A DNA stretch of 64,000 nt, from the NCBI GenBank assembly GCA_022824945.1, contig JAJDYX010000007.1:40094-104093 (forward strand), in the 5' to 3' direction. The translations under genes and the position numbers were made by a program. Below the pieces are notes generated by a model. It made no database searches, was not told where the DNA came from, and saw only the letters and a list, made by a program, of their open reading frames with translations. Shown here one piece after another: positions 26,891 through 34,257 of the stretch; positions within the stretch are counted from its first letter, which is position 1, and each line of letters opens with the position of its first letter. The stretch comes from Candidatus Latescibacterota bacterium (GTDB lineage Bacteria; Latescibacterota; UBA2968).

Positions 26891-26938
26891 CACCGCTATT
26901 GAACGGGCAAGTGCACGGATCAATGCGGTGTTTTTTTT
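26891..26938 (+). terminator. Rho-independent terminator after the cytochrome gene
   Basis: CACCGC-T-ATTGA (26891-26902) pairs with TCAAT-GCGGTG (26920-26930) with one bulged T, then eight Ts at 26931-26938. Confidence 0.8.
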
Positions 26939-26958
26939 GAGGTTTCAAATGTCGAAGT

Positions 26959-26989
26959 CAATCTACTGTGTCAAGTCCACAATAGATTG
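26959..26989. repeat. 31-nt inverted repeat upstream of vapBC
   Basis: Arms CAATCTA-c-TGTG (26959-26970) and CACA-a-TAGATTG (26978-26989) match except for one position, with a 7-nt centre. It could be a VapBC operator or an RNA hairpin in the leader. Confidence 0.65.
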
Positions 26990-27078
26990 GAAGAAAGAAC
27001 GAGAAGAAGGCGTTTATCGGAAGGAAGATAGTAAAATAAAGCTGTCCGAATTTTGTAAAATAAAAGAAAGGAAATAGT

Positions 27079-27309
27079 ATGGCGGAGCACCTGGAGGAAG
27101 TCTATGAAAAATATGTCAAACCTTTGCCTGCACCAGAGCGTCTGCGCCTGTTAGAAATGACGGTTCATGATTTGGCACTCACTGCTTCACATGAGCCTCA
27201 AAAACGTAGCATTCTGGAGTTGCGTGGATTAGGCAAAGAAATTTGGCAAGGCGTAGATGCTCAAAAGTATGTGGATGATCTCCGCGAAGAATGGAATCAT
27301 CGGCCATGA
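27079..27309 (+). CDS. VapB-like antitoxin
   Basis: A 76-residue protein directly before a PIN toxin, overlapping it by 4 nt (ATGA). The tail RGLGKEIWQGVDAQKYVDDL...EWNHRP is typical of short antitoxins that pair with PIN proteins; the EW-HRP ending would bind the toxin groove. The N-terminal part is helical and could be the DNA-binding or dimer portion. AAAGGAAA precedes the ATG. It neutralises the toxin and probably represses its own promoter. Confidence 0.82.
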   Translation: MAEHLEEVYEKYVKPLPAPERLRLLEMTVHDLALTASHEPQKRSILELRGLGKEIWQGVDAQKYVDDLREEWNHRP

Positions 27310-27782
27310 TCACACTGGATGACGCATTGGCAGATGTAACAACGTTGGGACTCGATACGTCGCCCGTCATCTATTTAATCGAAACACATCCCGATTATGA
27401 CGTATTGGTTACCGAGATTTTTCGAAGGATTGACCGTGGAATCATGACGGGATTTACTTCAGCCATTACCCTGACGGAAGTTTTAACTCAACCTTTGAAA
27501 CAAGGACAAATTCATCTTCAAAAAGAATATCGTGATTTGTTGCTTCACAGTGCCAACTTTTATACGCTGTCTATCAATGCAGAGATAGCCGAACAAGCCG
27601 CTATTTTTCGTGCGCAATATGGATTACGCACGCCCGATGCACTGCAAGTTGCTGCTGCTAAAACGGCGAACTGTCAGGTCTTTTTAACCAATGATAAAGC
27701 TCTCAAACGCATAAAGGATGTGAAGGTGATTATTCTCGATGAATTAGAGTTTAAACAAGAAGATGAAACACATAAAGGATAG
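27306..27782 (+). CDS. PIN-domain ribonuclease toxin (VapC-like)
   Basis: A 158-residue PIN-domain protein. The acidic active-site residues are D17 (LGLDTSPVIYLIE), E in ITLTEVL, D in RTPDALQVAAA, and the closing FLTNDKAL. It would cut tRNA or rRNA when free of its antitoxin. The ATG at 27306 overlaps the antitoxin stop; a longer start at 27291 is not needed. A terminator follows 35 nt later, so vapBC is a self-contained module. Confidence 0.88.
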   Translation: MITLDDALADVTTLGLDTSPVIYLIETHPDYDVLVTEIFRRIDRGIMTGFTSAITLTEVLTQPLKQGQIHLQKEYRDLLLHSANFYTLSINAEIAEQAAIFRAQYGLRTPDALQVAAAKTANCQVFLTNDKALKRIKDVKVIILDELEFKQEDETHKG

Positions 27783-27817
27783 GTCAAAACAATCCGCGTC
27801 AGGTTCAGTCAGCAAAG

Positions 27818-27851
27818 AAAAAGCGTCCGCTCAAGTAGCCGACGCTTTTTT
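27818..27851. terminator. Bidirectional terminator between vapC and the amidohydrolase
   Basis: AAAAAGCGTC (27818-27827) and GACGCTTTTT (27841-27850) form a 10-bp stem with a 13-nt loop, with T tracts in both directions. It serves the convergent genes on either side. Confidence 0.85.
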
Positions 27852-27865
27852 ACTTTTGGATGTAA

Positions 27866-28624
27866 TCAGAATCGCCAAATTTTCAGTGCGGTTTTTCCGA
27901 ATATCCATTCTCTGTCTTCTGTGCTTAGGCCAGATAGGTAATCCATCGGGACTTTGAGGCTGTTGTCATAGCCTTCGCGTCTGCTCACAGGGGGATAATC
28001 GCTTCCCCACATGACCCTTTGGGGACCGAAGGCTTCGATGGCCATGTCGGCGAGTGGGGGGATGGGATCAAAGGGCAAGGGGACGGGACAGATTTCGCCG
28101 AATCCGGGGAGTTTGATGGATAGATTGGGCTGTTCGGCGAGTTCGAGGATCTTCTTGAAGGTATCATAAGGAGGTTGTTGCCCCTCGCCAATGCCCGCGA
28201 GGTGTTCAATTACGATGGATAGATTTGGAAATTCCCTGAGTACTTCTGCAAATTCATCGCTCAGAAGGCTCTGAGGATTGCTCGGCGCACTGACGACGAG
28301 GTCGAGTTCGGCTGCCGTGCGCCACTGCGCGAGGGGGTCGGCGCAATCGGCACGGCTATTTGCCGGAAGGCGAATGCCCACAATGCCCTGTTCTGTCCAT
28401 CGCCGCATGGCTGTGCCATCGTCTGTTGGTTCAACGATCATGGCCGCTTGAAATTTTCCCGGATGAACCGCCATGCTGTCGAGCATATACTGGTTGTCCG
28501 AGTTCCCCGCGTACTGGATGAAGACAGCCCGATCAACGCCGGATGTGTCCATGTGGTAGAGTAGAGATTCTACGGGTTCGTATTTGTGAAGTCCAATGTG
28601 GCAGTGTGTATCGACAATGGTCAT
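27866..28624 (-). CDS. Amidohydrolase-2 family metal-dependent hydrolase
   Basis: A 252-residue TIM-barrel hydrolase related to the COG3618 group. Metal and catalytic positions seen are DTHCHIGLH at the first strand, VIEHLAG, and MWGSDYPPVSR near the end. Members hydrolyse lactones or decarboxylate; several act on sugar lactones, which would suit the Gfo/Idh/MocA dehydrogenases nearby. It lies 27 nt downstream of the SRAP gene on the same strand and may share its promoter. Confidence 0.87.
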   Translation of the reverse strand: MTIVDTHCHIGLHKYEPVESLLYHMDTSGVDRAVFIQYAGNSDNQYMLDSMAVHPGKFQAAMIVEPTDDGTAMRRWTEQGIVGIRLPANSRADCADPLAQWRTAAELDLVVSAPSNPQSLLSDEFAEVLREFPNLSIVIEHLAGIGEGQQPPYDTFKKILELAEQPNLSIKLPGFGEICPVPLPFDPIPPLADMAIEAFGPQRVMWGSDYPPVSRREGYDNSLKVPMDYLSGLSTEDREWIFGKTALKIWRF

Positions 28625-28651
28625 TGCGTTTTACTCCGGGAATGGATGGGG

Positions 28652-29341
28652 TCAAAACAGTGCGCCCTGTTCGGGCGGTTTTGCGGGCTTTAGACAGTCT
28701 GGCGTGTCATTAATCGGACTGTTGACAAGGGTGGAAACAGGATATGAGGTCATCTCTTGCGCGGAATAGGGCAAGAGATGGGCTTGCAGGTCTGTTCGCT
28801 CTGCCGGGTCGAGCCAGAGGTCATACGCGTTAGCCGGTAAAATAACAGGCATGCGATTGTGTATCGGTGCCATCAGGTCGTTGGGTTCGGTTGTGATTAT
28901 GGTACAGGATTGAATGTGTTGTCCTTCGGGTGAATGCCACGATTCCCAAAGGCCAGCAAAGGCAAAGGGGGCGCCGGATTTGAGTGCGATATACATGGGG
29001 GTTTTGGTTTTGCCGTCGGGATTGCGTTGCCATTCGTAAAATCCCGTTGCGGGAATTAGACATCTCCGTCTTTTGAAGGCTGTGCGAAAGGAGGGTTTTT
29101 CCGCAAGGGTTTCTCCCCGCGCATTGATAAGTCGGTTGCCTATTTTGTGATCTTTTGCCCACGATGGAATAAGTCCCCATTTGAAGGTGTCCGCACGCGG
29201 CTCGGCAGTGTTGGCAATTGCCGTGATACCCTGGCCCGGTGCGATATTGTATCGCAATGGTATCTCGTTGGGAAAAACAACCTGTGGAAATGCGAGCTGG
29301 TTTTCATCGCATTGGGCAGCATAAACAAATCGACCGCACAT
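28652..29341 (-). CDS. SRAP-domain protein (SOS response-associated peptidase, YedK/HMCES type)
   Basis: A 229-residue SRAP protein. C2 (MCGRF), exposed when Met is removed, attacks abasic sites in single-stranded DNA to form a thiazolidine crosslink. N32 in RYNIAPGQ, the glutamate in NARGET and the histidine in PIHNRMPVILP complete the active site. It protects abasic sites during replication. The promoter at 29390-29417 overlaps a 12-bp palindrome, which suggests repression. Confidence 0.93.
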   Translation of the reverse strand: MCGRFVYAAQCDENQLAFPQVVFPNEIPLRYNIAPGQGITAIANTAEPRADTFKWGLIPSWAKDHKIGNRLINARGETLAEKPSFRTAFKRRRCLIPATGFYEWQRNPDGKTKTPMYIALKSGAPFAFAGLWESWHSPEGQHIQSCTIITTEPNDLMAPIHNRMPVILPANAYDLWLDPAERTDLQAHLLPYSAQEMTSYPVSTLVNSPINDTPDCLKPAKPPEQGALF

Positions 29342-29389
29342 GATGTGATTCCTTGTCCATAGTTCGTAGATTGATTATATCTTTAACTA

Positions 29390-29417
29390 TGTATAGTCTG
29401 TTCTCATCAAATGTCAA
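29390..29417 (-). promoter_or_regulatory. Promoter with overlapping palindrome for the SRAP gene
   Basis: On the minus strand TTGACA (29417-29412) and TATACA (29395-29390) are 16 nt apart. The 12-bp palindrome ACTATGTATAGT (29386-29397) covers the -10 box. It does not match a standard LexA box. Confidence 0.55.
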
Positions 29418-29518
29418 GGTCTTTCCCTATCATAATTTTTTCTTGCTCGCGGGCGAGTGTCTCATTACATTGAGCCGCGTTTTATATTGATCTTTACATT
29501 TCCGATTGGAGGGATGTT

Positions 29519-30577
29519 ATGGCAGCAGAGTTGGGTTTTGGCGTTGTTGGACTGGGTATGGGCAAGAATCACTGTCGGTCTGTCGCGCGGGCAAATGGCG
29601 CGAAGCTGGTGGCTGTGTGCGATGTGGATGAGGAGCGTTTGGGACCGACGGCTGAGGAATACGGATGCAAGGCTTATACGAGTTATGAAGAGATGCTTCA
29701 GGACGATGAGGTCCAGGTCGTCAACGTTTGCGTTGAGTCTGGCAAGCATGCCGAGTTGGGCATTCAGGCCGCAGATGCAGGTAAGCACATGATCGTTGAG
29801 AAGCCCGCGGATATTACGCCTGAACGCGTTGATCAACTAATTGGTGCGGTGAAAGATGCTGGCGTAAAGGTCGGGTGCATTTTTCAAGCGCGTTTGGAAC
29901 CTCTAAACAGGCGGATTAAAGATGCTGTTGATAGCGGCAAATTAGGCAAATTGATCGGTGTACACGGCCATTTGCCCTGGTATCGAGCGGACAGCTATTA
30001 TGAGGGCGCACATGGGTCATGGAAGGGAACATGGGATCTCGATGGGGGCGGCTCGCTGATGAATCAGGGCGTGCATACCGTCGATTTGATTCAATGGCTT
30101 GCGGGCGGTGTCGAGTCTGTGATGGGCATGTTCGGCGTTTTTGGACACGATATCGAGGCAGAAGATCAGACTGTGGCATTGTTCAAATTTAAGAATGGTG
30201 CGATTGGCACGGTTTATACGACGACCTGCTGCTATCCCGGGCTTCCACAACTGGTGACTATTTACGGCGAGAATGGGTCGATCATGAAAGATGCTTCTAA
30301 GCTGATTTCCTGGAAAATTCAGGGTGAGAACGAGGCATCAGAAGAAGCAGAGATGCTGGGTTTTTACGGCGACCAGGAAGATAAGCAGAAGAATATTTCA
30401 GCAGATCCTCTGGCTGTCAGTTCCGATGGGCACACGTTGATCATAGAAGACCTCATCGGGGCGATCAATGAAGACCGCGAGCCTATGATTGGTCTTGAAA
30501 GCGCGCGCCATGCAGTGGAAATTATCACTGCGGTGTTTGAATCCGGGCGCACGGGGCGGGAGGTTAAGGTGGGGTAG
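29519..30577 (+). CDS. Gfo/Idh/MocA-family oxidoreductase (5)
   Basis: A 352-residue oxidoreductase with GVVGLGMGKNH as nucleotide motif and catalytic lysine in MIVEKPADIT. The substrate domain has GGSLMNQGVHTVDLIQW, where the V-H-T-VD histidine is typical of the active site. GGAGGGA precedes the ATG. Unlike the other four it stands alone, ended by a strong terminator. It resembles glucose-fructose-oxidoreductase-like dehydrogenases; substrate unknown. Confidence 0.9.
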   Translation: MAAELGFGVVGLGMGKNHCRSVARANGAKLVAVCDVDEERLGPTAEEYGCKAYTSYEEMLQDDEVQVVNVCVESGKHAELGIQAADAGKHMIVEKPADITPERVDQLIGAVKDAGVKVGCIFQARLEPLNRRIKDAVDSGKLGKLIGVHGHLPWYRADSYYEGAHGSWKGTWDLDGGGSLMNQGVHTVDLIQWLAGGVESVMGMFGVFGHDIEAEDQTVALFKFKNGAIGTVYTTTCCYPGLPQLVTIYGENGSIMKDASKLISWKIQGENEASEEAEMLGFYGDQEDKQKNISADPLAVSSDGHTLIIEDLIGAINEDREPMIGLESARHAVEIITAVFESGRTGREVKVG

Positions 30578-30598
30578 GGGAAGTGTGGAACGGTGTAC

Positions 30599-30622
30599 AA
30601 CTGGTCGCAGTACAGACCAGTT
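30599..30622. repeat. Perfect 8-bp inverted repeat before the terminator
   Basis: AACTGGTC (30599-30606) and GACCAGTT (30615-30622) flank an 8-nt loop, 14 nt before the terminator stem. It may stabilise the 3' end of the oxidoreductase mRNA. Confidence 0.6.
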
Positions 30623-30636
30623 CACTAGGAAGTATG

Positions 30637-30670
30637 AAAAAAAGCCAGATATTTTGTCTGGCTTTTTTTT
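30637..30670. terminator. Strong bidirectional terminator
   Basis: AAAAAAAGCCAGA (30637-30649) pairs with TCTGGCTTTTTTT (30657-30669) over a 7-nt loop, with T tracts on both strands. It ends the oxidoreductase gene and overlaps the stop codon of the convergent ArsC/Spx gene. Confidence 0.9.
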
Positions 30671-31028
30671 ATGGATCGTAGCCAGGGAATGCCTCTGCCA
30701 TCGCCGCTTTGTCTGTGCCCACAAATAGCCGATCACCGGTGTATATCAGCGGTCGGCGTATTAGCCGAGGCTGTTCAGCCATGTGGCGAATCAGTTCGTC
30801 CGGCGATACTTCATCTGGGTCGAGTTTTAGCGTTCGCGCCGAAGGACTTCGCCACGAAAATATATCGGCTGGGGGAGTGTCGCCCAGCAATTCTCGGAGT
30901 TCTTCCTCAGAGAACTCATCTTTGAAGAAATCCCGTTCCTCAAAACTCACACCTTCTCGTGAAAGCCACGCTTTCACCTTGCGACAAGAGCTTCATCTGT
31001 TCCAGGTATAAAAGTTGATTTTTGCCAT
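30669..31028 (-). CDS. ArsC/Spx-family thioredoxin-fold protein, probable selenoprotein (in-frame TGA)
   Basis: Reading the minus strand from the ATG at 31028 gives MAKINFYTWNR, then TGA (30995-30993), then SSCRKVKAWLSREG and the rest of an ArsC/Spx/YffB-type protein, 119 residues in all. The TGA falls exactly where relatives have the first cysteine of the CxxC redox motif, so the motif becomes U12-S-S-C15. Without it the frame is only 102 residues from a GTG at 30977 and lacks the first strand and the active site. The rest is intact (RLIRRPLIY, the cis-proline region). AGGA lies 7 nt before the ATG, and a SECIS-like hairpin follows the TGA. Likely a thiol/selenol oxidoreductase. Alternatives are a nonsense mutation or sequencing error. 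Confidence 0.78.
30959..30977 (-). promoter_or_regulatory. SECIS-like hairpin downstream of the in-frame TGA
   Basis: On the minus strand GTGAAAGC (30977-30970) and GCTTTCAC (30966-30959) form a perfect 8-bp stem with loop GTG. The loop begins with G and lies 23 nt after the TGA, within the spacing known for bacterial selenocysteine insertion elements. Confidence 0.6.
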
Positions 31029-31048
31029 GGATATATCCTGTACCTTTT

Positions 31049-31279
31049 TTAAGCGAACTCAAATACTTTCAAGGGGATGGACTTTTTCGGTTTTGCCTGC
31101 CCGTGGACCATCAGGCGAATCTTTTCCGCGGTTTCTCGGCTAAATGTCTCTTCGCCGCAGCGGTTACATACCGTAGCCGGAATGCGGTCTATCAGGACGT
31201 ATTTCCCATCGATTTGGAAGATCTCTTCTACCAACTCCTCACGGCTTTCTTCAGCACCACAAATCGAACATGTGAACAT
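31049..31279 (-). CDS. YgiT-type zinc-finger protein
   Basis: A 76-residue protein with two CxxC knuckles (C4/C7 and C38/C41), the pattern of the YgiT zinc finger found in the N-terminal half of MqsA antitoxins and in short stand-alone proteins. The MqsA DNA-binding HTH half is absent. The ATG at 31279 has GGAGG 5 nt upstream and is preferred to the GTG at 31285. It lies 20 nt before the ArsC/Spx gene and probably shares its mRNA. No DUF4258-type toxin partner is adjacent, so a toxin-antitoxin role is unproven. Confidence 0.8.
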   Translation of the reverse strand: MFTCSICGAEESREELVEEIFQIDGKYVLIDRIPATVCNRCGEETFSRETAEKIRLMVHGQAKPKKSIPLKVFEFA

Positions 31280-31320
31280 GCTCACCTCCGTAGCGGACAG
31301 TTGACTACTTACCGCTTTAG

Positions 31321-31349
31321 AATATATAGACGAGTATTACTTGAAGCAA
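31321..31349 (-). promoter_or_regulatory. Possible promoter for the zinc-finger and ArsC/Spx genes
   Basis: Minus strand: TTGCTT (31349-31344) and TATATT (31326-31321, 5/6) are 17 nt apart, with the ATG about 40 nt downstream. The -35 match is weak. Confidence 0.4.
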
Positions 31350-31377
31350 TAGAGCAAGGAATTTCTCTTTGATTTAT

Positions 31378-34071
31378 TCACATAGAAACGCCCAAAAGCC
31401 CTCGGGTAAATTGGAAGTCTGTGTTGCCTGTTAGAGGTGTTTTGGGGGTGTATTGGCGAGAGGCGACGGCGATGATCTGGCGCAAGAGGGCGTCGGCATT
31501 GTGTTTGGCGTTGGCGTTGAAGATGAGGTCAAAGTCATCGCCGTAGGAATTGGCGACGCGTTCTTCGGCGGTTGTTTGAAGCATGGGGGTGAGGGGATGG
31601 CCCTGCAATGGGTGGTCGCCCGAGTAGGCGACGATGATGTGGACGCCTGTTCCGCCCAATCCCGTGAGGGTTTCGACCCAGTGGTCTGTCTGGCTGTCCA
31701 TGATGTGATAGCCCGGTTGGGCGGGATCTTGCCCGTGTGCAAGAGTGGGATCAGGTGGCGTACTACCCAGAACTTCGGATAGATATATGGGATGGGATAG
31801 AAAACTCGCATTGTCGGGTACGATGAGTGTGGCACCTGTGCCGATCAGGGTTTGGGATAGAATAGCGAGGGATTGCGCGGCTATATCGGAAATAGAACCA
31901 GAAGCGTGAAGACCGACGCGGAGTGTGGATAGGCTGGTGGGGGTGATTTCGGGGGGAGGAGTGTGTGCGAACTGGTCGAGAAAATAGGCTTCAACCTTGT
32001 CGAGAACGGCGTCGATTCCGCCGTCGAGTTGTACGCTGGCCCATCCAAATGCATCGGGACTGATCCCCTTATCGTCCAGTGCGTGTCGTATATAGTCGTT
32101 ATGAGTCTTTTCACAGCCATGCTCTAATAACAGGCAGGTGTGTACGAGGGGGTGGGTGAGGTAGCCGAGCATGGTGCGCGTGTAGAGGCGTTCGGTGGCT
32201 TCTCCCGATACACCGCATCCTTCGGTGTGCGGGAGGGCGACGAAGCGCGAGATGCCCTTATCGAGTCCCAGACCCTTTTCTGTGAGGCGTTTTGCCGCCA
32301 TCAGCGCAATTTGTCCAGAACATAAGCTGGTGGGCAGAATCAGGCCCAGGCGGTCGGCTGTGAATCCATCCCGGGTGCGAATGGCTTGGAATTGGTGTTC
32401 GTCGGTGTCCAATATCTGGATAGGGAGGGGTATGCCCTGGGGGTCTGGCCGGTTCTCAAGGTCGGGCAAGTGGTCTGTTGAGGTCTGTCGCCAGGTGCGC
32501 CATATCGAGACTTGTGCGTGTGCGGCCTTTTCGCCTTTGCTGCGTTCTCCCGAGGCGATTTTGCAGGTCAGGTCAAACATATCGCTGCCGAGCTCGTCCA
32601 TGGGGGTTCCATCGAGATATGCACCCGCGTTGACATCCATATCTTTACTGAGCAACTGGTAGCGTTCGGATGTGGTCACGATCTTGATGGTGGGTACAAA
32701 GGGGAAGTTTGTGATTGAGCCATTGCCCGTGATAAAGAAGATCATGTTGCACCCCGAAGCCACCTGGCCGGCGATGCTTTCGAGATCATTGCCTGGGCTG
32801 TCCATGAAATAGTATCCCGGGTTGATCATAGGCTCTGCGTAATCAATGACAGAATCGAGACGGACATCCGGGTGGCGTTTCATAGCTGCGCCAATGGATT
32901 TGAGTACGATGTTGTAGAGGCCGCGAAATTTGTTGCCCCCGGAGGGGTTGCCTTCTGCTGTTGTACCATGCCATGCAGCGAGGGTTTTATAGGCTTCTAC
33001 TTTGTCGAGAAAGCACTGGGCAACATCGTAAGATGATACATTTTGGAGGACATAGGACTCCGCGCCGATGAGTTCATCGGTTTCTGCGAGGTTGGCTGAT
33101 CCGCCGTGGCGAATCATCTCTCTTGCTACCCACGAAGCCAATGGGTTGCCAGAGATGCCCGAGAATGCGTCTGATCCGCCGCATTGTAGTGCGATTTTGA
33201 TGTGCGATAGGGGTTCGGGTGTGCGGACCATTGCCTGGACTTGTGGCAGCCATTTGGCAATGATATTTTCACCTTGTTGTAGCGCATCTTCAAAGCTGCC
33301 TTCAAGTGTGAGAAAATGGTGTAGAACATGGTCGATGGGATAATTGTTTTGCGCGAGAAATTTCCGCAGGTGCTGGTTGGTGATGGCTTCGTGGCCGTAG
33401 TCGATTGCGAGTACCGCACCGACGTTTGGATGTACTGTAAATCCGGCGAGTGTACGCAATAAGAGGTCTTTGTTATTGGGAATTTCAGTGCCGCCGCCCT
33501 CGGTGTGGGCAACTGCAACAATGCCATCGATATTGTGATACTCTTGCACCTGGTCTTTTAATCGCGCTTCGAGCTGTTTGGCATAACTCGCTGTGCGAGA
33601 AGATGTTCCCAGTATAACAATATTATTTCGCGTGCCTACGCCTCTGCCTCCCGATCTTCTGTATCCCTGAAAAGTGGCGTAATGATCATAGCGTTTGACT
33701 TGATCGCCCGCCTCAAAGGTGGCCTCGTCAATCTGGTGTGGAACAATGCGGTCTTCAAAGTTGGGCATCTCTGGAAGCTCAAAGTCGAGATCGCGGAGTT
33801 TAAGGGCACCGAGGATCTCCGGGTTGCAGACATAATCTCCGGGAGATATATGGTGTGTTGCAATACCAAAGGGCAAACCCCATGAGAGAAGGGGGGCGCC
33901 AGGTGCTATGGATTGGATGGCAAAACGATGGCCTTCGAGGATGGTGTGCCGAAGCGAGAAGGTGCGATCTGAATGGATAATCTGCGTGCCTCTGTCCAGT
34001 TTTCGGGTCGCAATGCCGACATTGTCTCCCGGAAGTGGAAGACGACCGATTTCAGAAAAAGTATGTGTCAT
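31378..34071 (-). CDS. Double-length UxaA-family (altronate/galactarate dehydratase-like) protein
   Basis: UxaA enzymes dehydrate sugar acids such as altronate; E. coli UxaA has about 495 residues, while this protein has 897. Residues about 1-100 resemble the SAF domain; 130-560 match the UxaA body (GGRGVGTRNNIVILG, VAVAHTEGGGTE, LQCGGSDAFSGI, SPGNDLESIAGQVASGCN, TGNGSITNFPFVPTIKI). From about 600 a second, shorter copy follows (PHTEGCGVSGEATERL, THPLVHTCLLLEHGCEK) with different key residues. The frame opens at 34131, but the ATG at 34071 has AAGGAA upstream and starts at the family start. It stands alone under a strong promoter. The second half may be regulatory or degenerate. Confidence 0.85.
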   Translation of the reverse strand: MTHTFSEIGRLPLPGDNVGIATRKLDRGTQIIHSDRTFSLRHTILEGHRFAIQSIAPGAPLLSWGLPFGIATHHISPGDYVCNPEILGALKLRDLDFELPEMPNFEDRIVPHQIDEATFEAGDQVKRYDHYATFQGYRRSGGRGVGTRNNIVILGTSSRTASYAKQLEARLKDQVQEYHNIDGIVAVAHTEGGGTEIPNNKDLLLRTLAGFTVHPNVGAVLAIDYGHEAITNQHLRKFLAQNNYPIDHVLHHFLTLEGSFEDALQQGENIIAKWLPQVQAMVRTPEPLSHIKIALQCGGSDAFSGISGNPLASWVAREMIRHGGSANLAETDELIGAESYVLQNVSSYDVAQCFLDKVEAYKTLAAWHGTTAEGNPSGGNKFRGLYNIVLKSIGAAMKRHPDVRLDSVIDYAEPMINPGYYFMDSPGNDLESIAGQVASGCNMIFFITGNGSITNFPFVPTIKIVTTSERYQLLSKDMDVNAGAYLDGTPMDELGSDMFDLTCKIASGERSKGEKAAHAQVSIWRTWRQTSTDHLPDLENRPDPQGIPLPIQILDTDEHQFQAIRTRDGFTADRLGLILPTSLCSGQIALMAAKRLTEKGLGLDKGISRFVALPHTEGCGVSGEATERLYTRTMLGYLTHPLVHTCLLLEHGCEKTHNDYIRHALDDKGISPDAFGWASVQLDGGIDAVLDKVEAYFLDQFAHTPPPEITPTSLSTLRVGLHASGSISDIAAQSLAILSQTLIGTGATLIVPDNASFLSHPIYLSEVLGSTPPDPTLAHGQDPAQPGYHIMDSQTDHWVETLTGLGGTGVHIIVAYSGDHPLQGHPLTPMLQTTAEERVANSYGDDFDLIFNANAKHNADALLRQIIAVASRQYTPKTPLTGNTDFQFTRGLLGVSM

Positions 34072-34102
34072 GGGATGCGTTCCTTTGAAAAGTTTGTTCA
34101 CA

Positions 34103-34131
34103 GTTATACGGAAAAGAAAAAATGATGTCAA
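34103..34131 (-). promoter_or_regulatory. Sigma70-like promoter for the UxaA-family gene
   Basis: Minus strand: TTGACA (34131-34126, 6/6) and TATAAC (34108-34103, 5/6) are separated by exactly 17 nt, 31 nt before the ATG. Confidence 0.75.
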
Positions 34132-34150
34132 GTTTCATATAAAAAAGACC

Positions 34151-34180
34151 TTGACATATCACGTACATTTGGTTTATGTT
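34151..34180 (+). promoter_or_regulatory. Candidate promoter for the dtxR-feoAB operon
   Basis: TTGACA (34151-34156) and TATGTT (34175-34180, 4/6) are 18 nt apart. It points away from the UxaA promoter, and the two -35 boxes are 19 nt apart. Confidence 0.45.
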
Positions 34181-34257
34181 TCTATCAGTTGTTTTATTAG
34201 CAAAACATCGGTTAAATGGCTAAACTCAGTTGTGCAAATATTCGGGGGGGTGGTCAC

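Noticed and set aside
26949..27077. 42-codon frame just upstream of vapB, with GAGG 6 nt before its ATG
   Set aside because: It overlaps the 31-nt inverted repeat, is almost entirely Lys/Glu and Ser, and follows a terminator directly; no homology recognised. Possible but unsupported.
29386..29397. LexA box at the SRAP promoter
   Set aside because: The palindrome ACTATGTATAGT matches neither the E. coli nor the B. subtilis LexA consensus; kept only as a generic operator.
30669..30977. The 102-residue GTG-started frame as the real ArsC/Spx gene
   Set aside because: It lacks the first strand and the redox motif, and the upstream frame with the TGA has the expected family sequence and ribosome site.
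31286..31377. A possible toxin partner for the YgiT zinc-finger protein
   Set aside because: Only 92 nt are available before the next gene, which is too short for a DUF4258 protein; it looks like promoter and leader.
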